Shown here: one piece after another, positions 55,601 to 64,000 of the stretch | How positions within the stretch are numbered: the stretch's first letter is position 1 | How the letters are laid out: each line of letters starts with the position of its first letter | Assembly: GCF_026262645.1 (NCBI RefSeq) | Contig: NZ_SHNO01000001.1 | Span: forward strand, 1,054,001 to 1,118,000 | Length of the DNA: 64,000 bases | DNA from: Candidatus Marimicrobium litorale | GTDB taxonomy: Bacteria > Pseudomonadota > Gammaproteobacteria > Pseudomonadales > Halieaceae | Direction: 5' to 3' | The notes under the pieces: model-generated | Told to the model about the DNA's origin: nothing | The model's database searches: none | What the model saw: only the letters and a program-made list of their open reading frames with translations | Program-made: the position numbers and the translations under genes

Positions 55601-56345
55601 CCAGCTCACGAATTTCGCGCTCCCCCGGCAAAAACACGAGAGTGTCGCCGCGGGGCCCCAGTCCTCCGCACTCTATTTCCTCTAACAATCCTGCAATGAC
55701 CTGGTTCATGTCCCGACCATCGTCGGGCTCACGATAGACAGTCTCCACCGGATAGCTGCGGCCTGGAACTTCTACCACAGGCGCATCACCGAAATGTCGG
55801 GCAAAAGTTGCCACATCCAAGGTTGCCGAGGTTATGATAATTTTCAGATCTGGGCGCTGAGGCAGAATACGCTTGAGATAACCCAGCAGAAAGTCCACAT
55901 TCAAACTGCGCTCATGAGCTTCGTCGATAATCAATGTGTCGTATTGCCGCAATAGCCGATCCCGCTGCAACTCCGCCAGCAGGATGCCATCGGTCATCAA
56001 TTTTATCGATGTACTGTCCGACGTCTTATCGCTGAAGCGTACCTTGAAGCCAACCAGTTCACCGAGTCGCGTGTGCAGTTCCTGAGCAATACGATCTGCG
56101 ACTGTTCGCGCTGCTAAACGCCGAGGCTGAGTGTGTCCGATCACCTTGTCTCGCCCGCGACCCATTGCGAGGCAGATCTTGGGCAGTTGCGTCGTTTTAC
56201 CCGACCCTGTCTCGCCGGCTACGATAGTCACCGAGTTGTCGCCGATCACTCGTGCCAGTTCCTCGCGACAGGCTGAAACAGGCAGCTCTTCAGGATATTG
56301 GATAACAGGAACAAGCGAATCCTGCTCAGGGGTATCATCGATCAC
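52605..56345 (-). CDS. hrpA: ATP-dependent RNA helicase HrpA (1246 aa)
   Basis: DEAH-box RNA helicase. Walker A GETGSGKT is at residues 44-51 and DEAH at 141-144, followed by the SAT motif (ITSATLDVATF) and the second lobe (ATNVAETSLTVPGIRYVID, then QRKGRCGRVGPG). The helicase core is followed by the winged-helix/ratchet region and a long C-terminal region with the HrpA-specific OB-fold and DUF3418 part up to the final residues. The E. coli protein is about 1300 residues and has a longer N-terminus. In E. coli it rescues stalled ribosomes on problem mRNAs. It is divergent from the MaoC gene, with overlapping 5' regions in the window. Confidence 0.96.
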   Translation of the reverse strand: MIDDTPEQDSLVPVIQYPEELPVSACREELARVIGDNSVTIVAGETGSGKTTQLPKICLAMGRGRDKVIGHTQPRRLAARTVADRIAQELHTRLGELVGFKVRFSDKTSDSTSIKLMTDGILLAELQRDRLLRQYDTLIIDEAHERSLNVDFLLGYLKRILPQRPDLKIIITSATLDVATFARHFGDAPVVEVPGRSYPVETVYREPDDGRDMNQVIAGLLEEIECGGLGPRGDTLVFLPGEREIRELARDLRRTSDVEVLPLYARLSQTEQARVFANRRRDSKLRVVLATNVAETSLTVPGIRYVIDPGEVRISRYSHRTRLQRLPLEPVSRASADQRKGRCGRVGPGVCLRLYSEQDYLGRPEFTDPEIKRTNLAAVILQMLELKLGDVAAFPFVDPPDPRLIRDGYKVLQELGAVDGNGKLSTVGRRMARLPVDPRLARMVLAALEQECLAEILIIASAMAVQDPRERPPDKQQQADLMHARFAHPRSDFMIWPRLWRYFEEQRQTLSQNKLRKLCLREYLSYTRMREWRDIHTQLSIACRQLGIKPHAALSEVEDYQAIHIAVLSGLLGNIARHDDGRNYLGARNRALRLWPGSGQARKSPKWVVAGEVVETNRIYARTVGAIDPAWVLKINPALLKSHCYEPRWHPRRGQVVAFERITLYGLTLVDRRVIHYGPLDAQESRSLMIREGLIPGRFRQLPAFLKHNQRMVMELEDMESRTRRRDILVDEHSLYAFYDARLPSDICTASSLRTWLKRNPEPARALFMTRDELVARDPGAISDQYPDHLEWEGTRFSLAYQFEPGKQTDGVTVIVPVALLNRAPRHLFDWLVPGMLREKCIQLVRSLPKDKRKHLVPVPDMVDRALDGLHPDNIDLLTALAARLGTFGGIKLEQQDFARTALDDYYQMNIRVVDARGKLLDQGRNLALLVNQFRSDTRQSVGADHRDSPARDNIMRWDFDDLPRKWRFRQAGVDIEAYPALVVRGDSVAIELCDYPGAALRLHRGGVLWLTRREAVQQVRVLRKNLLRGNDCNLALAAAGFQRTQLVEDLIDAAYVQAMELDDTLPWSADAFQSMVRQGREKVVSRANDIEATLLNVLAPLTAVQRSLVALDGPKWDSLRADIDGQLAGLFAEGFLRDTPEDWLAQFPRYVKAVRSRLERLSGQTGKDRQYTSLLEQLTKPLSDLLRERPRLMVESPEVIAYRWMLEEFRVSLFAQSLGTRHAVSEKRLRQRWQAVGDWAAKNPH

Positions 56346-56429
56346 TTAAGGACTGCCTGTACGGTTTTTCAGCAACGGGACGGAAACCTGAGTTATGCTC
56401 CAGTCACTGGCCCTTCAGGAGACCTCACT

Positions 56430-56921
56430 ATGACCGGACTTAGCAATTACACTTTCGACGAGATCACCATAGGGCAAACCGCCAGCTATTCCAAGCAGGT
56501 CGAGGCCAGAGACATCCAGCTATTCGCGGCGGTCTCTGGTGACGTAAACCCGGTCCACCTCGACGCTGACTTCGCGGCCAACACCCAGTTCAAGCGATGT
56601 ATTGCCCATGGCATGTTAAGTGGTGCAATTATCTCAGCGGCGATCGCCATGAAGTTGCCCGGCCCCGGCACAATCTATTTAAACCAGTCCATGCGCTTTC
56701 GTCAGCCTGTATACCCTGGCGATACCGTCACCGTGCACCTCGAAGTCAAGGAGATTAATGCTCGTCGCGGCTTTATCACACTCGATTGCAGGGTGCTAAA
56801 TCAGGATCAGAAAGCGGTGGTAACAGGTACCGCGGAGGTCAAGGCGCCTACTCAAAAGATATTGCTCGAAAGGCCCGCTCTACCTCACGTAACGGTCGAG
56901 GCATCGGTTGATCCGGCCTGA
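56430..56921 (+). CDS. MaoC-like (R)-specific enoyl-CoA hydratase (163 aa)
   Basis: Hotdog-fold hydratase that adds water to trans-2-enoyl-CoA, linking beta-oxidation to polyhydroxyalkanoate or lipid precursors. The catalytic D..H motif is in VSGDVNPVHLDADFA, and AHGML..AI and FRQPVYPGDTVTV complete the family pattern. The length is typical of PhaJ-type proteins with a short C-terminal extension. ATG 56430 is chosen because AGGAGA lies about 8 bases upstream; the open frame begins 132 bp earlier within the hrpA 5' region. No PHA synthase gene is present here, so the pathway is undecided. Confidence 0.9.
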   Translation: MTGLSNYTFDEITIGQTASYSKQVEARDIQLFAAVSGDVNPVHLDADFAANTQFKRCIAHGMLSGAIISAAIAMKLPGPGTIYLNQSMRFRQPVYPGDTVTVHLEVKEINARRGFITLDCRVLNQDQKAVVTGTAEVKAPTQKILLERPALPHVTVEASVDPA

Positions 56922-57083
56922 CCCACGTTGCGTCCGAGTCTTGCCGTCAAACCACAAATTTTTCCTCTTGAAATTGTGAACCAGATCCCTAAGGGATGTC
57001 ACGTATTGCTGGTATCGCTCGTCGTCTGGTAGTATTTTAACTCGGCGGTAAAATTTTCGAAAAGCGGTATCGATAGCGTCCCC

Positions 57084-58118
57084 ATGAAGAATCTGGCAAT
57101 TAAAGCGTATGTCTCGTCACCGCACCTACTCGGGTGCCTTGGGCTGACTTGTGCTTTGCTGATTGCAGGGCCACTCGCAGCACAAAGCGCTGGCGCCGAT
57201 GACGATCTCAGTGCGATTCTGCAGCAACTTACGGACGAAAAAGAACTCCTGACGAGCGAACTTGAGCAGTTCCACAAAACGCTCGCCCTCCTGCAATCCA
57301 GCAACACACCCGTGGGTGATGACAGCAACCCCGCCGTTCGCTCTCTCACTGAAGAAGCCGCTGTATTAAAAGAGCGCCTGATTACGATTACTGAGAAGGA
57401 AGTTTCCCTGCTGCAGCGACAATTATCGACCTACCGCAGCGAGTCCACTGTGGCAGTGACAGAACAGGTACAACGCGATCGGGCCATGGAAAGCAAGCCG
57501 CTGAGTATTCAAAAGGCTCGTTACAATGAGGCCCAGGAAGCTAACAGCGTTGACCGCTTGCAAGGCCTGCTAGGCAGTTACTATACCGAACTCGAAGAAA
57601 CGTCCAACATTGCGCCGACCGACATTGAGATAGAGGCGAGGGAAATCGCCCAGCGAGAAGCCGACGCACTCAAGCGCATACCCTATAGCGCAAGCAAGGT
57701 GCGCCTTACCGGCGCCGAGGCCAGCGCGTCGCTAGCCGAAATATCTCAACGCCTGATGGATAACCGGATCCCGGAAAGTCGTCGCGACATCGCACCGATT
57801 TTCGCTATTAGAACCCATTTTTTTGATACATTAATTGTTAGTGAAAATCGAAGCCTCAGGCCCGTGGGGAAAAATCACTATATCGCCCGCTTACGTATTC
57901 AACCCGGCGATACCACGCTCACGGTTTTTTCCGATGAGTGGACGTTGCGCTTACCGCAGCATGCCAATGCGCGCGATTTTCTGATCACTCTGCATAAACC
58001 ACTGGGGGGTAAGCCTGAACTCCACGTGTTCGCAGTCGATGACCTGCTAACTCTGGAGCATGCACACCTCCCCGCCTGGTTGCCTGACGAACTCGATATC
58101 CCGAAAAACGCTGGATGA
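57084..58118 (+). CDS. Exported coiled-coil protein of unknown function (344 aa)
   Basis: The N-terminus is a long signal peptide (hydrophobic core around LGCLGLTCALLIAGPLAA). Residues 38-115 form a heptad-rich coiled coil (LTDEKELLTSELEQFHKTLALL and KERLITITEKEVSLLQRQL). The C-terminal 130 residues look beta-rich (HYIARLRIQPGDTTLTVFSDEW). I recognise no family. The stop overlaps the mnmC start in an ATGA arrangement, so the two genes are co-transcribed, although no functional link is apparent. It is periplasmic by prediction. Confidence 0.8.
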   Translation: MKNLAIKAYVSSPHLLGCLGLTCALLIAGPLAAQSAGADDDLSAILQQLTDEKELLTSELEQFHKTLALLQSSNTPVGDDSNPAVRSLTEEAAVLKERLITITEKEVSLLQRQLSTYRSESTVAVTEQVQRDRAMESKPLSIQKARYNEAQEANSVDRLQGLLGSYYTELEETSNIAPTDIEIEAREIAQREADALKRIPYSASKVRLTGAEASASLAEISQRLMDNRIPESRRDIAPIFAIRTHFFDTLIVSENRSLRPVGKNHYIARLRIQPGDTTLTVFSDEWTLRLPQHANARDFLITLHKPLGGKPELHVFAVDDLLTLEHAHLPAWLPDELDIPKNAG

Positions 58119-60124
58119 GTCGCGACCACCTACCCTGGGGCCCGGTGGTCCCTGCGGAGGTTGTGTGGAATGACCAAGGCGAGCCCTTATCAACCGTTTA
58201 TAACGACTGTTACTTTAGCCAGAATGACGGAGCAGGCGAGAGTCAACATGTGTTTCTCGGCGGCAACGAACTCCCACAGCGCTGGCAAACACATTCGTTT
58301 GCAAATTTTTGCATTGCGGAGACCGGCTTCGGCACTGGACTCAATTTTCTGCTGACCTGGCAAGCATGGCGCGACAGCCCCTCGCAACCCGACCTGCACT
58401 ATATCGCCCTCGAAAAACACCCCCTTTCGAAGCAAGATCTTGAACGCGCCGTCTCGCTTTGGCCAGCACTCAGGCCTTTGGCATCTGAACTACTCGATGC
58501 TTATCCCGGACTGCTCCCGGGTGAGCACCGACTGCTGTTCGAGGGCGGCAGGTTAACGCTCGACCTCTGGTGGACGGATGCCGATGACGCCCTTGCAGAT
58601 ATCGCGTCACACGGCGAGCGCTGGGTCGACGCCTGGTATCTGGATGGGTTTGCCCCCGCACGGAATCAGAGCATGTGGCAGACCACGCTGTATCAATACG
58701 CCGCCGCATTGAGCCGCAAGGGCGCGACACTCGCCACCTTCACGGTGGCGGGAACAGTGCGCCGCGGACTGTCGGAGGCCGGTTTCGAGGTCGCCAAACA
58801 ACCCGGCTTTGGCCGCAAGCGGGAATGCCTGCGAGCGGTACTGGGGGACATCCACTCCAGCGCGCCTGATGTCACTGGACCGCATTGGGATCTGCGCAAC
58901 GCACAACCTGCGTGTCCTGAGTCAGCGATCGTACTCGGAGGCGGGCTGGCAGGCTGCGCCATTGCTGCAGCACTCGCTCGTCGCGGGGTGCTGGTGACTT
59001 TGGTCGAGCGAGGCAAACTGGCGGCGGGTGGTTCCGGGATTGATAGGGGCGTTCTTTACACAAGACTTTCCAAAGAGCATTCAGCGCTTGCGGATTTCGC
59101 CTCACAAAGCTTTCGTTTTGCCAGCCGTTACTACCGAGGCCTATTTTCTGAAGGGCTACTCAACCAGCGGGTAGATGGTGAACTGTGCGGTTGTTTCCAG
59201 CAAATTGATCACACGGAAAACACCGATGCACTCGCAGCAGTACTCACCGGGCTTGACGACTTTGTGCAGCTGTTGCCAGCAGGCGATGCTTCCCGACGAA
59301 TTGGAATAGAACAAGACCATGCAGGCTACTGGTTCCCTGAATCCGGCTGGCTCAATCCCGAGGCTGTTTGCGCTGCCGTAACGTCACACAGAAATATAGT
59401 GGTGCTGGAACATTGTGGCGAGGTCGTTTTGCAGCGGGACGGTCCCCATTGGGACGCCCACGCCGGCGGTGTCAGCCTCGCAACGGGTCAATGCGCAATC
59501 GTCGCTGCAGGATACGCCGGCAAGACCCTGCAGCAGCTAGATTGGCTGCCGGCCCAACGTATACGGGGGCAGATAACACGTCTCCCTGCCTCGCCTGATT
59601 GCGCGGGATTAAAGGCTGTACTGTGTCATGAGGGATACATGACCCCTGCCCGGGACCAACACCACATCATCGGTGCCACCTATGACATTGGGGATACGGA
59701 ACCCGCCTGCCGTGCGAGAGATCATCGTCACAACCTGAATCGTCTTGCCAAGGCGGTTCCGCAGTGGCATAACAAGCTCGCTAGCGTGGATGAACGAGAG
59801 CTCGATGGCTATGTCGGATTTCGCTATGCCAGCCCCGACTACCTGCCGATGGTCGGACCCGTGCCCGACCTCCCGCAATTCCTCGAGCAATTTTCCAGCT
59901 TGCGTAAGAATGCGAAATCAATGCCCTTGCGCAAAGGGCCCTATCAGCCAGGCCTCTACCTCACCACCGCGCACGGTTCCCGGGGCCTGGTGTCTACCCC
60001 GCTTGCGTCAGAAATGCTGGCAAGCCAGATCTGCAACGAGCCTTTACCCGTCAATCGCGCTCTGGCTCGCGCACTATCGCCTGCCCGGTTTATAATCCGA
60101 AACCTTTCCCGCAACCGTATCTGA
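58115..60124 (+). CDS. mnmC: Bifunctional tRNA mnm5s2U biosynthesis protein MnmC (669 aa)
   Basis: Completes the wobble-uridine modification of tRNAs for Lys, Glu and Gln. The N-terminal domain (about 1-240) is the SAM-dependent methyltransferase (ETGFGTGLNFLLTW, WYLDGFAPARNQSMW). The C-terminal domain (from about 270) is the FAD-dependent oxidoreductase, starting AIVLGGGLAGCAIAAALARRG and ending with TTAHGSRGLVSTPLASE. Length is normal for the fused enzyme. Translation is coupled to the upstream coiled-coil gene by a 4-base overlap, and the glutaminyl cyclase gene follows 3 bp downstream, forming a short operon. Confidence 0.96.
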   Translation: MSRDHLPWGPVVPAEVVWNDQGEPLSTVYNDCYFSQNDGAGESQHVFLGGNELPQRWQTHSFANFCIAETGFGTGLNFLLTWQAWRDSPSQPDLHYIALEKHPLSKQDLERAVSLWPALRPLASELLDAYPGLLPGEHRLLFEGGRLTLDLWWTDADDALADIASHGERWVDAWYLDGFAPARNQSMWQTTLYQYAAALSRKGATLATFTVAGTVRRGLSEAGFEVAKQPGFGRKRECLRAVLGDIHSSAPDVTGPHWDLRNAQPACPESAIVLGGGLAGCAIAAALARRGVLVTLVERGKLAAGGSGIDRGVLYTRLSKEHSALADFASQSFRFASRYYRGLFSEGLLNQRVDGELCGCFQQIDHTENTDALAAVLTGLDDFVQLLPAGDASRRIGIEQDHAGYWFPESGWLNPEAVCAAVTSHRNIVVLEHCGEVVLQRDGPHWDAHAGGVSLATGQCAIVAAGYAGKTLQQLDWLPAQRIRGQITRLPASPDCAGLKAVLCHEGYMTPARDQHHIIGATYDIGDTEPACRARDHRHNLNRLAKAVPQWHNKLASVDERELDGYVGFRYASPDYLPMVGPVPDLPQFLEQFSSLRKNAKSMPLRKGPYQPGLYLTTAHGSRGLVSTPLASEMLASQICNEPLPVNRALARALSPARFIIRNLSRNRI

Positions 60125-60127
60125 ACC

Positions 60128-60901
60128 ATGCTGCTTCGCTCGCTGATCATCATTATACTCCTTGCACCCGCCCCTGCGTGGCCCGTGGATTGGTATACAG
60201 CCACAGTGACGGAGCGCAAGCCACAGTCAAGAGAGCTTTTTGTGCAGGGTCTTGAAATTCTCGATGACCAACTCTATGTGAGTACAGGAAACTATGGAGA
60301 GTCGCGGCTCCTGCGCTATCACTTCGAAGACGGATCGCTGGACGTCAGCCGCAAGCTGGCAAGCAACTTGTTCGGCGAAGGACTGACTGTCCTTGGAAAC
60401 AAGATTTACCAACTGACCTGGCGCGAGGGTCAGATGTTGATCTACCGCAAGTCGGATCTCGCGTTCCTGGAAAGCAAACCACTCCCTGGCGAGGGCTGGG
60501 GGCTTACCAATAATGGCGAGCAACTTGTCTACAGTGATGGCTCTGCCATACTGCGCTTCCTCGAACCGAGTGACGCCAAGGTGAAACGCAGCATACGGGT
60601 CACTCTGCACGGACGCCCAGTTCGCTTTCTCAACGAGCTGGAGTGGATCGACGGCTCCATCTGGGCAAACGTCTGGCGGAGCAACGAAATTATCATCATC
60701 GAACCCGGTAGCGGAGTCGTGACAGGCGTTATCGACCTGAAAGGGCTATTACCTGCGGAAGAGCGTCGCGCCGGAACAGATGTGCTCAATGGTATCGCTC
60801 GCAACCCCAAGGACGGGGGCATCTGGGTCACAGGCAAACGGTGGCCATGGCTGTACAGGATCAATCTGGAGCCCCGCAAGGCATCGCCCAACAATCCCTG
60901 A
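60128..60901 (+). CDS. Glutaminyl-peptide cyclotransferase, bacterial beta-propeller type (257 aa)
   Basis: Converts N-terminal glutamine of peptides to pyroglutamate. A signal peptide (LIIIILLAPAPAWPV) leads to a five-bladed beta-propeller. Family segments include ELFVQGLEILDDQLYVSTGNYG, LFGEGLTVLGNKIYQLTWREG, LPGEGWGLTNNGEQLVYSDGS, FLNELEWIDGSIWANVW and the final NGIARNPKDGGIWVTGKRWP. The length agrees with secreted bacterial QCs. It starts three bases after mnmC stops. The protein is exported, so physiological substrates are probably envelope or extracellular peptides. Confidence 0.93.
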   Translation: MLLRSLIIIILLAPAPAWPVDWYTATVTERKPQSRELFVQGLEILDDQLYVSTGNYGESRLLRYHFEDGSLDVSRKLASNLFGEGLTVLGNKIYQLTWREGQMLIYRKSDLAFLESKPLPGEGWGLTNNGEQLVYSDGSAILRFLEPSDAKVKRSIRVTLHGRPVRFLNELEWIDGSIWANVWRSNEIIIIEPGSGVVTGVIDLKGLLPAEERRAGTDVLNGIARNPKDGGIWVTGKRWPWLYRINLEPRKASPNNP

Positions 60902-61009
60902 CAGCGAGCCGCATGACACGTTTTAGTAAAATCACTGCAACTGAGATAAATAACTGTCAAATTGGGTAGAATAGCAACCCGGTTAAAGACACCCACTACG
61001 AGTATAAAG

Positions 61010-63961
61010 ATGACCATCAGCGGCACACCGTCCAGCACGTCTCACCCTGCCTTCGAGGCTGTCCGTCAGCAGGAAATAGCCTCCCTGAATATTCGCGTTG
61101 AGCAGTATGAGCATCGCAAAACCGGGGCTATTCATTATCACCTGGCGGCAGACAACACCGAAAACGTGTTTCTGGTTGCGCTGCGCACCGTCCCGAAAGA
61201 TTCAACCGGTGTTGCACACATACTTGAGCACACCGCTCTGTGCGGCAGCGAGCGCTACCCGGTACGGGATCCGTTTTTTATGATGTTGCGCCGCTCACTC
61301 AATACGTTCATGAACGCGTTCACCAGCTCCGACTGGACCGCCTACCCCTTCGCAAGCCAGAATCAGAAAGACTTCAACAATCTGTTGAATGTCTATCTGG
61401 ACGCAGTGTTCTTCTCCCGCCTGGATCCACTGGATTTTGCGCAGGAAGGTCACAGAGTGGAGTTCGCGGAGCCCGGCGACGCAAACAGCGATCTGGTATA
61501 CAAGGGCGTGGTTTTCAACGAGATGAAAGGCGCCATGAGTTCCGTGACCACAGCGCTTTGGAGCAAACTTTGCGAGCACCTTTTCCCCACCAGCACCTAT
61601 CATTACAACAGTGGCGGCGACCCTGCGCATATACCCGATCTCAGTTACGATGAATTACAGTCGTTTTACAAGAATCATTATCACCCCAGCAACGCAATTT
61701 TCATGACCTTTGGCGATATTGAGGCGAGCACACACCAGCAGATATTTGAGGAGAACGCGCTCCAGCACTTCGACAAGTTGCCTGAACGGATTGAGGTTCA
61801 TCCAGAGCAACGCCTGTCGCATCCGAAACGACTGGTAGAGCGCTACGCACTCGACGAGAGCGAAGGGCTTGCCAACAAGACCCACCTGGTGATGGCCTGG
61901 ATGCTGGGAGAGAGTGCAGACCTCGGTCAATTACTGGAGGCCCAGCTGTTATCAAGCGTACTTTTGGACAACAGCGCGTCGCCACTGCAGCAGGCGCTGG
62001 AGACGACTCCGCTGGGCCGCGCACCTTCCCCGATGTGCGGACTGGAAGACTCTATGCGAGAAATGGTGTTCTGCTGTGGTATTGAAGGCAGTGAGGCAGA
62101 GCACGCAGACGCGCTTGAGGAAATGGTTATCGACGTTCTGGAGAGTGTCGCTCGTGACGGCGCAAGCCAAGAGCGACTCGAGGCAGTGCTGCACCAGCTG
62201 GAGCTGCACCAACGCGAAATTACCGGGGACAGCTATCCCTATGGTCTACAGCTTATTCTGCAAGCACTGGGGTCGGCCACACATTACAGTGACCCTATCG
62301 CCGTACTCAACCTGGACCCCGTGATTGAAGAATTGCGACAAAAAATCCAGAACCCTGACTACATCAAAGAGCTGGCGAAGCGACTGCTGCTGGAAAACAC
62401 TCATCGCATCACTCTGGTCATGGTGCCCGACGACACCCTCGCCTCGGAACAAATGGCGACAGAATCCACCCGCCTCGAGACACTCAAAGCGGGCATGGAC
62501 GAGGCTGAGCGTGCCGCCGTAATCCAACTGGCAACCGATCTGGAAGCGAGACAGGAACAGGTCGATGACGACAGCATACTTCCCCGAGTTGAGCTGACCG
62601 ATGTTCCTACAGCTATACCGGAGCCCAGGTTCACTGCCCAGACCAGCGAGGCAATACCTTTCACAACCTACGGCCGCGGAACCAACGGCCTGGTTTATCA
62701 GCAATGCATATCAACGCTCCCCCCCCTCGACAGTGACCAACAGCATCACCTGCCACTGTACTCCAATGCACTCACAGAACTTGGTCTCGGTGACGAGACT
62801 TATACGGACATTCAGGAACGCCAGGCGGCTACCGTAGGTGGGATATCTGCCTTCGTCGCCATGCGCGCAGGCAGCGAGGACGAACAAACCGTGGGTGCGC
62901 ATTTCAGCCTGTCTTCCAAAGCGCTGCTGCGCAACCACAAAAATCAGTCTGAACTCATGTACGATACTCTGCAGAAGGTGCGCTTCACCGAGACCGGCCG
63001 TATTCGCGATCTGGTCAATCAACAGCGTGCCAGACGAGACCAATCCGTGACAGGAAATGGACATGGCCTAGCCATGACTGCCGCCTGCGCGGGCATGAGT
63101 CCGCTGGCAAAGTTGAACCACGAGCAGTCGGGCCTCGCGGGCATTCGCCAACTTCGCCAGCTGGATGAAACGCTCTCGGATAAAGACGCACTCGACAAAT
63201 TCGCAGCCGAACTTCACGGCATACATGAGAAAATTCTGAGCATGCCACGACATTTTCTGGTGGTCGCTGAAGAAGAGCACATTGACGCTATCGTGAAAGC
63301 AAGTGCCAGCACCTGGGCACAGGCAACGCCGGGTAACGGCCAAGCCATTTTCACCATGCCACCGGTGAGAGAACAACGGGGCGAACTGTGGATTACCAAT
63401 ACACAAGTCAATTTCTGTGCCCGAGCCTACCCGACGGTTACGCAGGAACACCCTGACGCCGCAGCGTTGGTAATACTCGGCGGGTTCCTGCGTAACGGCT
63501 TTTTGCACAAGGCCATACGCGAGCAAGGCGGTGCCTATGGTGGTGGCGCAACACAGGACTCCGGGCTGGCTGCTTTTCGCTTCTATTCTTACCGGGACCC
63601 ACGCCTCGCCGGTACGCTGACCGACTTCGACCGCGCCATTAGCTGGATGCTGGAGGCGCGCCACGAGGCACAGGCCCTCAACGAGGCTATACTGGGTGTC
63701 ATTGGGAGCATGGACAAACCCAGCTCCCCCGCCGGAGAAGCCAAGCAAAATTTCTACAACCGTCTATTCGGTCGTACCCACGCCATGCGCGAGGAGTTCC
63801 GACAGCGCATATTGGCGGTAAGCATTGATGATTTGCGACGAGTGACAGAAACCTATCTCGCACCTGGGCTTGAAAGCACTGCGGTGATTACCAACAGCAG
63901 TCAGCTTGAAGCCGCTGCCGATCTCCCTCAGCAGATGGATCTCATAGTGCAGGAGCTTTAA
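61010..63961 (+). CDS. PreP-like M16C zinc peptidase (983 aa)
   Basis: Large peptidase of the insulinase superfamily, subfamily M16C (presequence protease type). The inverted zinc motif HxxEH is at H70, E73, H74 (VAHILEHTALCG), with the distal ligand E171 in VVFNEMKGAMSS. Both M16 halves are present: residues 25-250 form the catalytic N-terminal domain, and the C-terminal half includes RNGFLHKAIREQGGAYGGGA, typical of the inactive partner domain. It probably degrades peptides in the cytoplasm; no signal peptide is seen. ATG 61010 is chosen over an in-frame start 16 codons upstream. It is complete; the stop is 39 bp from the window end. Confidence 0.94.
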   Translation: MTISGTPSSTSHPAFEAVRQQEIASLNIRVEQYEHRKTGAIHYHLAADNTENVFLVALRTVPKDSTGVAHILEHTALCGSERYPVRDPFFMMLRRSLNTFMNAFTSSDWTAYPFASQNQKDFNNLLNVYLDAVFFSRLDPLDFAQEGHRVEFAEPGDANSDLVYKGVVFNEMKGAMSSVTTALWSKLCEHLFPTSTYHYNSGGDPAHIPDLSYDELQSFYKNHYHPSNAIFMTFGDIEASTHQQIFEENALQHFDKLPERIEVHPEQRLSHPKRLVERYALDESEGLANKTHLVMAWMLGESADLGQLLEAQLLSSVLLDNSASPLQQALETTPLGRAPSPMCGLEDSMREMVFCCGIEGSEAEHADALEEMVIDVLESVARDGASQERLEAVLHQLELHQREITGDSYPYGLQLILQALGSATHYSDPIAVLNLDPVIEELRQKIQNPDYIKELAKRLLLENTHRITLVMVPDDTLASEQMATESTRLETLKAGMDEAERAAVIQLATDLEARQEQVDDDSILPRVELTDVPTAIPEPRFTAQTSEAIPFTTYGRGTNGLVYQQCISTLPPLDSDQQHHLPLYSNALTELGLGDETYTDIQERQAATVGGISAFVAMRAGSEDEQTVGAHFSLSSKALLRNHKNQSELMYDTLQKVRFTETGRIRDLVNQQRARRDQSVTGNGHGLAMTAACAGMSPLAKLNHEQSGLAGIRQLRQLDETLSDKDALDKFAAELHGIHEKILSMPRHFLVVAEEEHIDAIVKASASTWAQATPGNGQAIFTMPPVREQRGELWITNTQVNFCARAYPTVTQEHPDAAALVILGGFLRNGFLHKAIREQGGAYGGGATQDSGLAAFRFYSYRDPRLAGTLTDFDRAISWMLEARHEAQALNEAILGVIGSMDKPSSPAGEAKQNFYNRLFGRTHAMREEFRQRILAVSIDDLRRVTETYLAPGLESTAVITNSSQLEAAADLPQQMDLIVQEL

Positions 63962-64000
63962 GTCAGGAGCACAGCAACGAAAAGCACTCGCTCAGGTAAA

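Overview
The window is 64 kb of chromosome from a Gram-negative bacterium. The gene complement points to a marine gammaproteobacterium, possibly Halieaceae/OM60-like: RapA, SlyD, MnmC, HrpA, DusA, MlaA, a wax-ester synthase, old-yellow enzymes, a TPP-controlled PnuC-type transporter and an HvfABC-type operon. The genus-level placement is inference from gene families only. I saw no rRNA, phage, IS element, transposase, integrase or CRISPR array. One tRNA gene is present.

Layout. 1-7.4 kb: the 3' part of valS, a cold-shock protein, a membrane-anchored cold-shock-domain protein, a TetR regulator divergent from a secreted DUF3604 protein with a coupled methyltransferase, then a wax ester synthase with a histone-like basic tail. 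7.4-11.7 kb: TatD and RapA. 11.7-25.5 kb: a surface-sugar region with gmd/rmd-like GDP-rhamnose synthesis, three minus-strand genes (small unknown, GT2-GT4 fusion, GT4), one sulfotransferase, two tandem sulfotransferase-YCII fusions, a dienoyl-CoA-reductase-like flavoenzyme and a PhyH-family dioxygenase. 25.7-27.1 kb: a secreted protein of unknown role and a DUF2007 protein. 27.2-31.2 kb: a compact four-gene cluster (DUF3348, DUF802, OmpA/MotB-like, DUF2894) that resembles an ion-driven stator of the MotAB/ZorAB type. 31.5-37.5 kb: a flavin oxidoreductase and three exported hydrolases. 37.8-41.8 kb: radical SAM protein, tRNA-Ala(GGC), DUF4345 protein, thioesterase and SlyD. 41.9-46.0 kb: GltX, an NTF2-like protein, a TPP riboswitch leading to a short orphan leader ORF and PnuC/PnuT, and a small lipoprotein. 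46.4-49.6 kb: DusA, TerB-like protein and a STAS/SpoIIE-type regulatory pair whose receiver domain lacks its phospho-acceptor. 49.7-52.4 kb: MlaA and an HvfABC-type operon encoding a Cys-rich peptide with six EGKCG motifs and its MNIO maturation enzymes. 52.6-64 kb: HrpA, a MaoC hydratase, a secreted coiled-coil protein, MnmC, glutaminyl cyclase and a PreP-like M16C peptidase.

How the parts may work together. The sugar region could build and sulfate a rhamnose- or mannose-containing surface glycan. An 8-bp tandem repeat lies directly at the ribosome-binding site of its minus-strand glycosyltransferase operon and could make expression variable. The stator-like cluster and the MNIO peptide operon are the best candidates for incompletely described systems. 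The TPP riboswitch predicts that the PnuC-type protein carries thiamine.
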